The position numbers and the translations under genes are program-made. From Plantactinospora sp. BC1 (GTDB taxonomy: Bacteria > Actinomycetota > Actinomycetes > Mycobacteriales > Micromonosporaceae), in NCBI RefSeq assembly GCF_003030345.1, contig NZ_CP028158.1, positions 4,526,001-4,590,000 on the forward strand: a stretch of DNA of 64,000 bases, read 5' to 3'. The notes beneath the pieces are model-generated. The model worked only from the letters and a program-made list of their open reading frames with translations. It had not been told where the DNA came from and did no database searches. Position 1 is the stretch's first letter. Every line of letters begins with the position of its first letter. Positions 25,326 to 34,090 of this stretch are shown piece after piece.

Positions 25326-26537
25326 TCAGTTCTCCGGCGGGTTCCGTCCGGCGTCGCCGGGTCTCGTCGGGCCCGCCTCGTGCTCCTCGCCGGTCGGCGC
25401 GACCCGGTCGTCGTCGTCCGCGCGTCCGGGCCGGCGGGAAGTCCCGGCATCGTTGGCGGCACGCCGGTCGGCCGCGACCCTGTCGACCACGTTGTAGAGG
25501 ACCGCGGCGATCGGCACCGCGACGAAGGCGCCGACGATCCCGCCGAGCAGGGTGCCGGCGGTGACCACCAGCAGCACCACCACCGGATGCAGCCGGACCT
25601 GCCGTTTCATGATCAGCGGTTCGAGCAGGTTCCCCTCGGTCTGCTGCACGGCGATCACCGCCGCCAGCACCAGCAGCGCCGTGGTCGGCCCCTTCGCGGC
25701 CAGCGCGACGAGTACCGCGATGCTTCCGGCGACGGTGGCCCCGATGATCGGCACGAAGCCGCCGAGGAACGTGATCACCGCCAGCGGCAGCGCCAGCGGG
25801 ACGCGGAGCAGCACCAGGGCGATCCCGATGCCGATCGCGTCGATCGCGGCGATCATCATCGTGCCCCGGGTGTACGCGCCCAGCGTGTGCCAGCCGGCCC
25901 GACCGGCCGCCGCCACCCGGGGGCGGGACGGTTCCGCGACCCGACCCAGCACCCACCGCCACATCGGGCGCCCGTCCTTCAACAGGAAGAACAGCAGCAC
26001 CAGGACCAGCAGCAGGGCGCCGGCCGCCTCCGCCAGGGTGGCCGCGCCGCTGACCGGGTCCGGAGCCGACTTCTGCACCCCGGTGACCGCCTGCCGGGTC
26101 AACCTGTCGAGCTGCTGCTCGCTGATCGGCAGCGTGCCGGTGACGAAGTCCCGGGTCCGCTCCAGCCCCTGGTCGAGCTGTTGGGCCAGGTCGGAGAACT
26201 GGTCGGCGGTCAGCCGCCAGACCAGCAGTACGGCACCGCCGAGCAGCGCCAGCAGCAGCAGTACGGTGGCCAGCGCGGCGAGCGCCGGCGGAAAGCGGTA
26301 CCGGCGCAGCCGGCTGGCCACCGGATCGAGCAGCCCGGCCAGGAACAGGGTGGCCGCGAGCGCGATGCTCAGCGGTGCGAGCCGGGTGGCGATCTGCGCC
26401 AGCACATACGCCCCGGCCGTGATGACGAGCAGGCAGGCACTGGCCAACACCGCCCAGCGCACCAACCAGGGGAGACGGTCCAGTAGCTGGCTGGGGCGCC
26501 CGCCGTACCCGTTCGACCGGTCGGCCGCGTTGCCCAT
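25326..26537 (-). CDS. AI-2E/PerM-family membrane transporter
   Basis: 403 aa. Seven to eight hydrophobic segments. The family signature region is DAIGIGIALVLLRVPLALPLAVITFLGGFVPIIGATVAGSIAVLVAL. An extracytosolic helical loop (~110-165) and the later PLIMKRQVRLHPVVVLL segment also match. The AI-2 name is historical; several members are sodium/proton antiporters or have unknown cargo. The last ~50 residues are acidic and disordered. A bulged GC hairpin near 25251-25281 lies downstream. Confidence 0.9.
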   Translation of the reverse strand: MGNAADRSNGYGGRPSQLLDRLPWLVRWAVLASACLLVITAGAYVLAQIATRLAPLSIALAATLFLAGLLDPVASRLRRYRFPPALAALATVLLLLALLGGAVLLVWRLTADQFSDLAQQLDQGLERTRDFVTGTLPISEQQLDRLTRQAVTGVQKSAPDPVSGAATLAEAAGALLLVLVLLFFLLKDGRPMWRWVLGRVAEPSRPRVAAAGRAGWHTLGAYTRGTMMIAAIDAIGIGIALVLLRVPLALPLAVITFLGGFVPIIGATVAGSIAVLVALAAKGPTTALLVLAAVIAVQQTEGNLLEPLIMKRQVRLHPVVVLLVVTAGTLLGGIVGAFVAVPIAAVLYNVVDRVAADRRAANDAGTSRRPGRADDDDRVAPTGEEHEAGPTRPGDAGRNPPEN

Positions 26538-26654
26538 GTCCGCCTCCTGTCGACCTCGGCGTCACGGGTACCCGCCCGATGCCCGGGCGACACCTGCCGC
26601 TGTCGGCCGATCTGTGCGGTTCCGGCGGTGAAAGCCGCCCGGGACCCGACCCTG

Positions 26655-27587
26655 TCAGGAGGCGGAGCCGGGATGCCGTTCCGGCCAACGGGAAGGTGTC
26701 GTGCCCGACATCCGGTTCGGTGCCGGCGAGTTGTGCCCGGACGGCGACAGGTTCCGGCCCGGCGTCGGCGAGCCGGCGCCCGGGGTCGACGAGTTGCCGG
26801 TCGGCGGGGCGGAACTCCGGCTCGGCGTCGGCGCGTTCCGGCGACGCAGCGCGCGACGGTAGTAGTCGTCCCGGTGCGCGAACTCGACCGGCAGCGAGCC
26901 GGGCAGGTCGACGCCGCGCCGGGGGTCGGCGAGGGCGTCGGCGTGCAGCGCCAACCCGGCACGGCTGAGCAGCGCGTCCCACTCCGGCGGAGCCAGCTCC
27001 ACCATGGCCGGATTGGCCAGCCGGAACCCGGCGACCGCCCGCCGGATCACCGTGGCCAACCGCCGTACGCTCTGCGGCGAGTCGAGCGGGCCGCCGGAGA
27101 GGGCGAGCGCCGGCCGGCCGACGGCGCGTACCGCGTCGCAGACGACGAGCAGGCGTTCACCGGCCACCGCCGGATCGGTCTCCGGACCGGTGCCGGGCGC
27201 GAGGATGCGCAACCCGGCCGGCCACTGCCAGCGGATCTGCCCGGTCACCACCCGGCTGGCGACCGGTCCGGTCCGCCGCCGGTGCCGTGGATCGGCCCCG
27301 AGCCCGGGCGCCGGTCCGATGTGGCAGTCCACGCAGACGTACGTCAGCCGCCGGTCGGTGACGGTCACCTCGGCCGGACGCGGCAGCGACCAGGCCAGCT
27401 CGTCCGGGCCGGCGTGCGGGGCGAGCAGGTATCCGGCGACCTGGACCCGGTCACGCCACAGCACCCGCTCGTCGGTGTCCAGCACGAGCCGGCGGTGCCA
27501 GTCGAGCCGGGGGAAGTAGGTGTCGTCCTGGTCCGGGTCGTCGAAACGGTGGGGCCGGATGAAGAACGGGGACGCGTTCTCGGTCAT
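26655..27587 (-). CDS. Uncharacterised protein with disordered C-terminus
   Basis: 310 aa. The first ~250 residues look globular, beginning MTENASPFFIRPHRFDDPDQD, with a Cys pair (YVCVDCHIG) in the middle that could bind metal. The last ~65 residues are Ser/Pro/Gly/Arg-rich with repeated SPTPGRN- and SAPPTGN-like units. No signal peptide or helix. I recognise no family. Compositional bias and codon pattern support it as a real gene. Confidence 0.7.
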   Translation of the reverse strand: MTENASPFFIRPHRFDDPDQDDTYFPRLDWHRRLVLDTDERVLWRDRVQVAGYLLAPHAGPDELAWSLPRPAEVTVTDRRLTYVCVDCHIGPAPGLGADPRHRRRTGPVASRVVTGQIRWQWPAGLRILAPGTGPETDPAVAGERLLVVCDAVRAVGRPALALSGGPLDSPQSVRRLATVIRRAVAGFRLANPAMVELAPPEWDALLSRAGLALHADALADPRRGVDLPGSLPVEFAHRDDYYRRALRRRNAPTPSRSSAPPTGNSSTPGAGSPTPGRNLSPSGHNSPAPNRMSGTTPSRWPERHPGSAS

Positions 27588-27794
27588 GGGGGAGGGCCTC
27601 CCGGGTACGGGACGTCGTACCTTCTAGGCTGGCGGACTTCCGATCCGCTGTCACGACGGTTGTTGGGGGGTCGGACGCTCGGCTGACCCCCGGACGGCCG
27701 TTGGGTGACTGGCGTTGGATCTACGGCCGCGTCGACGTGACAGCGAGGGGAGTCGACGTGACGCCGCGGCGATCGGCGGCCGGGGCCGCGCCGG

Positions 27795-28481
27795 CTAGTT
27801 GCCGATCTCGTCGGCCCGGACGAGACCGTCCTCGATGGCCCGGGCCAGCAGCGCGGCCTTGGTGGCGGCGGGCCGGCCGGCCCGGGCGTACTTGATCCGG
27901 GCCCGGTCGACGTACTGCTTGACGGTGTGCTCGCTGATGTTCATCCGGCGCGCCACCGAGGCCTTCGACATCGACTGGAACCAGAGCAGCAGCGCCTCGC
28001 GCTCCTTGTCGGAGAGGACGGGCCGGCCGGTACGCCGGTCGCCGACGATCGCGCCGGCCAGCGCCGGTGGCACGTACGGCCGGTCGCTCGCCGCCGCCAG
28101 TACGGTGTGTACGCAGTGCTCCCGTCCCTCCTGTTTGGCCAGGAAGGCCACCGCACCCGCGTCCAGGACGGCCAGGATGGTGTCGGAGTCGCTGTGTTCG
28201 GAGTAGACCACCACCCGCCGGCCGGCGCCGCTGAGTTCGGCCACCTTGTCGATCACCATCCGGCCGCGCAGCCGCAGGTCGAGCAGGATCACGTCGGCCG
28301 GTGGCTGGCCGGCGGCGAGTACCGTGTCCGGGTCCTCGCCGGTCGCCACCACCGCCAGCCGTGGCTCGGCGGCCAGCCACGAGCGGATCCCCTCGATGAC
28401 CACCGGGTGGTCGTCGACGATCGCGACCGTGATCCGCGATCCTCCCGGGGTCACGCCGCCCGCCACCGGGTCTGCACCCAT
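27795..28481 (-). CDS. NarL/LuxR-type response regulator
   Basis: 228 aa. Receiver domain: AIVDDHPVVIEGI (acidic pair), ILLDLRLRGRM (phospho-acceptor Asp), VVVYSEHSD (Ser in the Thr position) and FLAKQEG (Lys). C-terminal LuxR HTH: LSDKEREALLLWFQSMSKASVARRMNISEHTVKQYVDRARIKYA. Starts inside the preceding kinase-like gene (31-bp overlap), so it is translated with it. With the two upstream sensor genes it forms a three-gene two-component unit. Confidence 0.92.
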   Translation of the reverse strand: MGADPVAGGVTPGGSRITVAIVDDHPVVIEGIRSWLAAEPRLAVVATGEDPDTVLAAGQPPADVILLDLRLRGRMVIDKVAELSGAGRRVVVYSEHSDSDTILAVLDAGAVAFLAKQEGREHCVHTVLAAASDRPYVPPALAGAIVGDRRTGRPVLSDKEREALLLWFQSMSKASVARRMNISEHTVKQYVDRARIKYARAGRPAATKAALLARAIEDGLVRADEIGN

Positions 28482-29614
28482 ACCAGTTCCTCGTTCTCCT
28501 CGTAGACGTACTCGACCTCGCCGCCGGCAGCGGAAAGCTGGTCGTCGCCGGTCCCTCCGATGGTGTCACCGGGCTGGTCCGGCCCGGACGTGATGATCGA
28601 CGTGCCGGGTGTGGTCAGGCTCACCACGACCTCGTCGGGTTGGCCGACCACGGTCAGCCGGGCCCACCGGGTCGCGGCGGCCAGGGTCGAGGTCAGCGGT
28701 TCGGCGAGCTGGCGGCGAATCTCCACCGGCAGTGCCGGCAGCGTGCCGACGGCCACGAAGTCGACCGGCAGGCCGTTGCGTTCCACCACGTCGACGCAGG
28801 CGCGCAGCTCGTGCAGGAGCGGATCCGGCACGTCGTCGGACTCGGCGATCAGGCGGCGCAGCCGGGACGCCTCCAGGGCGCAGCGGCGCTGCACGGCCGG
28901 GTCCGCCGGATCGGCCCGGCCCTGCGCGAGTTCGGTCAGGATGGCTCCGGCGGTCCGGTCCAGCGCGGCGAGCCGGTCCCGCCGGGTCTGGTGGGTCCGG
29001 CCGGCGGCGGCCCGCTCGGTCTCGATCGCCGTCCGGGCCGCCGCCGCCCGGGCGGTGGTGCCGGCGAGGGTGCCGAGCAGGTTCACCGCGATCATCATCG
29101 CGATCGGCAGGGTCGCGTTGCCGTAGACGGCCATCGCGTACCGGCTCAGGTCCGCGGCGCCGCCGCCGCGCAGCGCCAGTACCCCGACCAGGGCGATCGC
29201 CGCGCCGACCGCCAGTACGGCGACCAGGGCCGGGATCCGGCGACCCCAGAGCAGGAGTACGACGAACCAGCCGAGGGTCGCCCAGCCGAAGTTGGCGGAG
29301 TCGAAGACCAGCGCCCCGGGTACGCAGGCGAAGACCACCACGTCGACCAGGAGCAGTACCCCGACGAGTGGCCAGGTCGGCGAGGGGGTGCCGCGCAGCA
29401 GGTTGACCGCGGCGACCACCCCGACCGCGCCGAAGACCAGCCAGCCGATGCCGACGACCCAGGGCAGCCGGTAGTGCTCCCAGTCGCCGAGTACCGCCGG
29501 GAGGTTGATGGCCAGGTGCCAGCCGAAGGCGATCAGCACGGCGGCGATCCGGGGGCCACGTTCGACGGTGGCGGTGACCGTACCCGCCGCACCGCCGGCC
29601 AGGTCAGTGGACAT
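28451..29614 (-). CDS. Membrane protein resembling a degenerate sensor kinase
   Basis: 387 aa. Five to six helices (~15-190), then a coiled region where kinases have their His box: RRDRLAALDRTAGAIL has no H-D pair. The following ~150 residues (LRACVDVVERNGLPVDFVAVGTLPALPVEIRRQLAEPLTSTLAAATRWARLTVV) mimic a HATPase beginning, but the N and G boxes are missing. It overlaps the true kinase by 11 bp and the response regulator by 31 bp. Likely a pseudokinase or sensory partner; inference. Confidence 0.82.
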   Translation of the reverse strand: MSTDLAGGAAGTVTATVERGPRIAAVLIAFGWHLAINLPAVLGDWEHYRLPWVVGIGWLVFGAVGVVAAVNLLRGTPSPTWPLVGVLLLVDVVVFACVPGALVFDSANFGWATLGWFVVLLLWGRRIPALVAVLAVGAAIALVGVLALRGGGAADLSRYAMAVYGNATLPIAMMIAVNLLGTLAGTTARAAAARTAIETERAAAGRTHQTRRDRLAALDRTAGAILTELAQGRADPADPAVQRRCALEASRLRRLIAESDDVPDPLLHELRACVDVVERNGLPVDFVAVGTLPALPVEIRRQLAEPLTSTLAAATRWARLTVVGQPDEVVVSLTTPGTSIITSGPDQPGDTIGGTGDDQLSAAGGEVEYVYEENEELVWVQTRWRAA

Positions 29615-30836
29615 CCGGCCACTCCAGCCGGATCCGGGTGCCCCGGCCGGGCGCGGAGCTGACCTCGGCCCGGCCGCCGACCGTCGCCATCCGGCCGCGC
29701 ACGGACTCCCGCAGGCCGTACCGGTGCCGGGGGACCGTGGCCGGGTCGAAGCCGGGTCCGTCGTCGACCACCTCGACCGCGACGGTGTCGCCGCTGCGGC
29801 ACAGTCGCACCGAGGCGGTGGCCCCCGGCGCGTGCCGGAGCACATTGGACAGTGCCTCGCCGGTGCTGTGGGTGACTGCCTCGGCGACCGGGGCCGGCAC
29901 CGCGCACGGCTCCAGCGCGGCGCTGGCCCGCAACTCCGGCAGGCGGCCGAGCAGGGTGCGCAGCCGTTCGTCGAGCGCGATCAGCCGGACCTCGCCCTCC
30001 GGTTCGACGCCGGACGCCGACCGGTCGCCGGCCAGGCCGGCCAGGGTGCGCAGGTCGGCGGCGGCCCGTTCGCGCAGCAGCGGTGAGCGGCCGGCGACAG
30101 CGCCGAGACCGACCACGGTGAGGGTGGAGAGCACCGTGTCGTGCAGGTCGCGGTTCTGTTGCCGCTCGGCGGCCCGGGCGGCCCGCGCGGTCACGGCGGC
30201 CCGGGCGGTCTCCTGGTAGGCCGCGAAGGCGGCGTCGGCGAGCCGGCTGCTGCGCCGGGCCACCCCGGCGAGCGCGGCCGCGCTGACGGTCTGCACGACG
30301 AGGGTGACGGCGTGCCCGACCGCCTCGATGTCGTCGCCGGCCAGATGCGCGCCGATGCCGTACGCGGCGGCCACCAGCAGCCCGGCCGGGATCGAGCGGG
30401 TGGCCGGCAGGATGAACTGGGCGACGATCACCGAGGTGCTGGACTGGATCGCCACCCAGCTCACCTCGCCGGGCAGTACCTCGGCGGCGACCACGTCCCG
30501 GATCAGCAGGCAGGTGCCGACGGTGAGCAGGATGTCGACGGCCATCGCGGACATCGGCCGCCGCCACCGGACCACCAGGGCGGCGAAGAGCACCGACCAG
30601 GCGGTCAGCAGGCTCACCACGACGACGAGCAGCGGGGTGGAGACCGGCGGGGTACGCACCGCGAGCGCCGCCACCGCGCAGGCGATCCCGCAGGTGAGCC
30701 GGAGCAGGGCCGGAAAGATCGTGTAGACCCAGCCCAGCGCGCTCGCCGCCGGCATCTCGGTGCCGGCCGGCGGCGGGTCGACCGGCCCGGGTCGCCCGGC
30801 CGGCGCGGAGGCGGCGGTGGCGGTGGAGACAGTCAC
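29604..30836 (-). CDS. Sensor histidine kinase (HisKA_3 type)
   Basis: 410 aa from GTG 30836, with GGGAGGAG ~8 nt upstream. About five to six helices at ~30-190 (ALLRLTCGIACAVAALAV onwards). Phosphoacceptor box NRDLHDTVLSTLTVVGLGAV (His-Asp), HATPase N-box THSTGEALSNVLRHAPG and G-box VVDDGPGFDPATVPRHRYGL. This pairs naturally with the NarL-type regulator downstream. Input ligand unknown; there is no large extracytosolic loop, so sensing may be intramembrane. Confidence 0.9.
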   Translation of the reverse strand: MTVSTATAASAPAGRPGPVDPPPAGTEMPAASALGWVYTIFPALLRLTCGIACAVAALAVRTPPVSTPLLVVVVSLLTAWSVLFAALVVRWRRPMSAMAVDILLTVGTCLLIRDVVAAEVLPGEVSWVAIQSSTSVIVAQFILPATRSIPAGLLVAAAYGIGAHLAGDDIEAVGHAVTLVVQTVSAAALAGVARRSSRLADAAFAAYQETARAAVTARAARAAERQQNRDLHDTVLSTLTVVGLGAVAGRSPLLRERAAADLRTLAGLAGDRSASGVEPEGEVRLIALDERLRTLLGRLPELRASAALEPCAVPAPVAEAVTHSTGEALSNVLRHAPGATASVRLCRSGDTVAVEVVDDGPGFDPATVPRHRYGLRESVRGRMATVGGRAEVSSAPGRGTRIRLEWPDVH

Positions 30837-31012
30837 GTGCCCGACTCCTCCCGTCGCTCCGCCGCCCCGGCGGTACGTCCGAACCGGACCGCACCCAAGA
30901 CATCGATGCCGAACAATAGCAGAGGCATAACGGCTGGTTTGCCCCAGATGACACCCGTTGCCGGCCGTCTCCGGTCGACGGAAACGCCGGACCGGTCCGG
31001 CACGACCTGACC

Positions 31013-31081
31013 GCCGGACGGGGGTCACGGTGACGGCCGGACGGGGGTCAGTGTGACAGCCGTACGGGGGTCAGCGCGACC
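31013..31081. repeat. Three tandem 23-bp units
   Basis: Units begin at 31013, 31036 and 31059, each starting GCCGGACGGGGGTCA or GCCGTACGGGGGTCA. They lie in the gap between the kinase start (30836) and the convergent 3' end of the MRJP-like gene. No ORF fits. Copies differ at 2-5 positions each. Confidence 0.75.
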
Positions 31082-31126
31082 CGTACCGCCGGTCCCACGG
31101 GTGTGGCGGGATCGGGTGATCGAGGG

Positions 31127-32197
31127 TCAGGCGTGGTCGTTGGCGGGCGGTACCGCGTCGACCGGCATCCGGTAGATCCACACCGGATAGTCGACGTTCG
31201 AGGTGCCGCCGGAGAGCCCCGGGGTCCGGTTGAGCTGGGCCGCCGGGATCCAGAGCTGACCGGTGCCGTCGAGCCAGAGCGCGTCACCCCAGACCAGCCG
31301 GGGGTCGGCGACCAGCGTCTCGATCCGGCGGTCCAGGTCGATCGCCAGGATGCGCCGCCGGTCCACGTCACTCAGATAGATCACCCCGGCCGCGTCGATC
31401 GCGGTACCCCCGGTCGTCGGGGTGTCCACCCACGGCTCGACCTGCTGCGCCACGATCTCCGGCGGAATCTCCGGGTCGTCCAGGCAGCGCGTCTCGATCC
31501 GGTGCAGCGGCCCCGAGGCGGGCTGGTAGTAGAGATACCGCCCGTCCGGCGAGACCTCCAACTGGTCGGCGTGGATCCGCAGCTCCCGGCCGTGCGCGTC
31601 GCGGATCATCTCCCCGTCCGCCCGCAGCGGGCGGCGCGCGACGGTACTGGCGTGCCCGTCGAGTACCCGCCGGCACGCCCCGGTCGCCAGGTCCAGCACG
31701 ATCAGCCCGGGTGCGCCCGCGTCGGTCAGGTAGCCCATCCGGCCGTTGAACCGGACGTCGTCGACGTAGCTGTTCGGCCGCAGCGCCGGCCCGAGGTCGT
31801 AGCTGCGGAGCACCGTCGCCGACTCCGGCTCCACCACGATCAGCCGGGGACCACCGGGTACGACCGGCAGCCCGACCCCCGGACTGCCGGCGTCGACGAT
31901 CCAGAGGTTGCCGTCCGGCCCGATTCGCAACCCGTTGACGTGCACGAAGGCGCCCTCGGGATCGAGGTCGTCGCGGACCTCGTTCCAGGCCGCGTCGGGA
32001 TAGGGGAGGATCCGGCCGTCCGAGACCACCTCCCCGACCTGGATCCCCGGGCCGTCGGCGGAGGGGAAGCTCACGAAGACCCGGCCGTCACCGGTGGTGG
32101 TCACGCCGGTCCAGACCCGGTCGGCGGCGGTCACCGGGCGCAGCCGGGGATTCTCCTCGATGGTGGGGCGCACGCCGCCGAGCCTATCGCCGGACAC
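31127..32197 (-). CDS. Major royal jelly protein/L-dopachrome tautomerase-related protein
   Basis: 356 aa from GTG 32197; GTG 32173 is an alternative. Six-bladed propeller style repeats: GLRIGPDGNLWIVDAG, MGYLTDAGAPGLIVLDLATGACRRVLDGHAST, EVSPDGRYLYYQPASGPLHRI and TTGGTAIDAAGVIYLSDVDRRRILAI, matching the Yellow/MRJP family. No signal peptide. Bacterial members are thought to bind or act on small aromatic ligands. It is divergent from a Nudix gene, with start codons ~50 bp apart. Confidence 0.75.
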   Translation of the reverse strand: MSGDRLGGVRPTIEENPRLRPVTAADRVWTGVTTTGDGRVFVSFPSADGPGIQVGEVVSDGRILPYPDAAWNEVRDDLDPEGAFVHVNGLRIGPDGNLWIVDAGSPGVGLPVVPGGPRLIVVEPESATVLRSYDLGPALRPNSYVDDVRFNGRMGYLTDAGAPGLIVLDLATGACRRVLDGHASTVARRPLRADGEMIRDAHGRELRIHADQLEVSPDGRYLYYQPASGPLHRIETRCLDDPEIPPEIVAQQVEPWVDTPTTGGTAIDAAGVIYLSDVDRRRILAIDLDRRIETLVADPRLVWGDALWLDGTGQLWIPAAQLNRTPGLSGGTSNVDYPVWIYRMPVDAVPPANDHA

Positions 32198-32247
32198 GCC
32201 CCGGAAAGTCCCTTTCGTTGCAGCTCAATGCTTCTACCGTGGCGCAC

Positions 32248-32757
32248 ATGCCGATCCCGCCGTACGTCGCCCGGCTGCGTGCCGCAGTCGGATCCGAACT
32301 GCTGTTGCTGCCCTCCGCCTCGGTACTGCCGGTCGACCCGGCCGGCCGGCTGCTGCTGGTACGCCACCGTGGGCACACCGAGGGGTGGGGGCTGGTCGGC
32401 GGTGTCGTCGAGCCCGGCGAGTCCCCGGCCGAGGCCGCCGTACGGGAGGCCGCGGAGGAGATCGGGGTGCGGGTGCGGTTGACCGGGCTGCTCGACGTAC
32501 TCGGCGGTCCGGAGTACGAGGTGACCTATCCGCACGGCGACCGGGCCGCGTACGTCACCGCGGTCTACCGGGCCGAGATCGTCACCGGCACGCCCGTACC
32601 GGACGGCGACGAGGTCGGCGAGGTCGGCTGGTTCGGCCGGACGGAACTCGCCGCGCTGCCGCTCAGCCGGTTCGCCCGGGCCGTGCTCCGGACCACCGGG
32701 TACCTCGCCGGGCCGTCCGGCCACCTCGGCGGATCGTCGGGGCACCAGCAGCGCTAG
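32248..32757 (+). CDS. Nudix hydrolase
   Basis: 169 aa from ATG 32248. The Nudix box is complete: GGVVEPGESPAEAAVREAAEEIGV. Preceding strand LLLVRHRGHTEGWGLV and following DEVGEVGWFGRTELAAL are as expected for ADP-ribose or NDP-sugar type pyrophosphohydrolases. The C-terminal tail (GPSGHLGGSSGHQQR) is low-complexity, and the DNA at its stop is duplicated (32742-32780), giving a second in-frame TAG 21 bp later. Confidence 0.9.
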   Translation: MPIPPYVARLRAAVGSELLLLPSASVLPVDPAGRLLLVRHRGHTEGWGLVGGVVEPGESPAEAAVREAAEEIGVRVRLTGLLDVLGGPEYEVTYPHGDRAAYVTAVYRAEIVTGTPVPDGDEVGEVGWFGRTELAALPLSRFARAVLRTTGYLAGPSGHLGGSSGHQQR

Positions 32758-32780
32758 TCGGAGCACCAGCAGCGCTAGTC
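32742..32780. repeat. 21-bp tandem duplication over a stop codon
   Basis: GCACCAGCAGCGCTAGTC occurs at 32742-32759 and again at 32763-32780. The first copy carries the Nudix stop TAG; the second reproduces it. A recent slippage-type duplication. Confidence 0.7.
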
Positions 32781-32971
32781 AGGGCATTTACGGCGTTTCG
32801 GGGCATATCCTCGGGCACGATGGCCGAGTGGAGTTCGCCCCGGCCGAATCGCCCGCCCGCCGCCGGCCCGGCGGTACGGCGCTACCCGGCGTGCTCCATC
32901 AGTCACCCGGCCACGACCGGGGCCACGACGCGGGCCGGTCGGCTGCCGGTACCGGCTGACGGGCGGCCCGG

Positions 32972-33595
32972 GTGGACGGCGTCATCGACACCCTCACCGC
33001 ACTCTCCGGCTGGGCGGCGCTGGTGGTGGTCGGCGGGCTCGCCTTCGGCGAGTCCGCCGCGTTCGTCGGGTTGTTCCTGCCCGGCGAGACCGCCCTGCTG
33101 CTCGGTGGTGCGCTCGCCGCGACCGGCCGGGTGAGCCTGCCGGCGATGGTGGTGGTCTCCACCGTCGGCGCCATCGCCGGGGACAGCGTCGGCTACGAGA
33201 TCGGTCGCTGGACCGGCCCGCCACTGAAACGCAGCCGGGCCGGGCGCTGGGTCGGCGAGGAGCGCTGGAATCGGGCCGAGCGGTTCGTGGCCCGGCACGG
33301 ACCGCTGGCGGTGCTGCTGGGCCGGTGGGTCGGGGTGCTCCGGACCCTGGTGCCGGCCCTGGCCGGAATGAACCGGATGCCGTACCGCCGGTTCCTGCTC
33401 TTCAACGCCCTCGGCGGCGCGGCCTGGGCGACCACGGTGGTGATGGTCGGCTATCTGGCCGGCGCCTCCTGGCGGCGGATCGAGGACCACCTCGGCGAGG
33501 CCGGTGCCGGCCTCGCCGCGCTGGTGGTGCTCTGCCTGGCGGTGTGGTGGCTGATCCGACGACGGCGCCGGGCGCGACGCCGGGCCCGGCCGTGA
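32972..33595 (+). CDS. DedA-family membrane protein
   Basis: 207 aa from GTG. DedA/SNARE-associated features: GESAAFVGLFLPGETALLLGGALAATGRVSLP with the acidic residue in the re-entrant helix, GDSVGYEIGRWTGPPL, and GRWVGVLRTLVPALAGMNRMPYRRFLLFNALGGAAWA (F/Y-xxx-R and G-x-x-x-W/R). DedA proteins flip undecaprenyl-phosphate or phosphatidylethanolamine and need proton motive force. C-terminus is strongly basic. Confidence 0.92.
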   Translation: MDGVIDTLTALSGWAALVVVGGLAFGESAAFVGLFLPGETALLLGGALAATGRVSLPAMVVVSTVGAIAGDSVGYEIGRWTGPPLKRSRAGRWVGEERWNRAERFVARHGPLAVLLGRWVGVLRTLVPALAGMNRMPYRRFLLFNALGGAAWATTVVMVGYLAGASWRRIEDHLGEAGAGLAALVVLCLAVWWLIRRRRRARRRARP

Positions 33596-33617
33596 CCAGG
33601 GCGGGCGTCGGCGGCGG

Positions 33618-33845
33618 TCAGCGGGCCCCGACGGGTACGTCGATGATGCTGGCCAGCAACTCCTGGGCCCGCCGGGCCCGGTCCATGTCCTCCCGCTGGA
33701 TGCGGTCGATGAACTGCCGGACGTCGTCGTGCCCCTCGGCGTCGCTCTTGTACTGCTCGTAGACCTGACCACCCTTGAGGGCGTGGTACTGGATCGACAC
33801 CAGGTCATAGACGATGTTGTCGGCGTGACCGTGGACCTTACCCAT
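33618..33845 (-). CDS. Small soluble protein
   Basis: 75 aa, beginning MGKVHGHADNIVYDLVSIQYHALKGG, with a helical second half containing RQFIDRIQREDMDRARRAQELL. Not basic enough for a nucleoid protein, no membrane helix. Family not known to me by number, but the composition is that of a conserved actinobacterial helical protein. Its upstream region contains the GGGTTC repeat array. Confidence 0.75.
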   Translation of the reverse strand: MGKVHGHADNIVYDLVSIQYHALKGGQVYEQYKSDAEGHDDVRQFIDRIQREDMDRARRAQELLASIIDVPVGAR

Positions 33846-34000
33846 CGTGGTCTCCCTCCCTCGGCTTCCGTCGCCGGCTACCCGGTTACCGACCGTTGAA
33901 CCGCCACCGACGACACCACCGGCGACGGTGCGCTGGTCGACCGGCGTGGCGGCTCGGTCGCGGCGGGACCGGTCAGGGAGGGATCGGTCGCGGACGGGCC

Positions 34001-34059
34001 GGGTTCGGGTTCGGGTTCGGGGCGGGTTCGGGTTCGGGTTCGGGTTCGGGTTCGGGTTC
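34001..34059 (+). repeat. (GGGTTC)n hexamer array, quadruplex-prone
   Basis: Three perfect GGGTTC units at 34001-34018, a 5-bp break, then six perfect units at 34024-34059, followed by more G-runs. The plus strand offers at least nine G3 tracts with 3-nt loops, a classic G-quadruplex pattern. It sits between two minus-strand genes, ~155-215 bp upstream of the small protein start, so the G-rich strand is the non-template-complementary (template) strand for a minus-strand transcript. Confidence 0.85.
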
Positions 34060-34090
34060 AGGTTCGGGGGCGGGGCGGATTCGGGGGCGG

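Noticed and set aside
31048-31081. 23-bp repeats considered as a mini-CRISPR
   Set aside because: Units are contiguous with no spacers and no cas genes are near.
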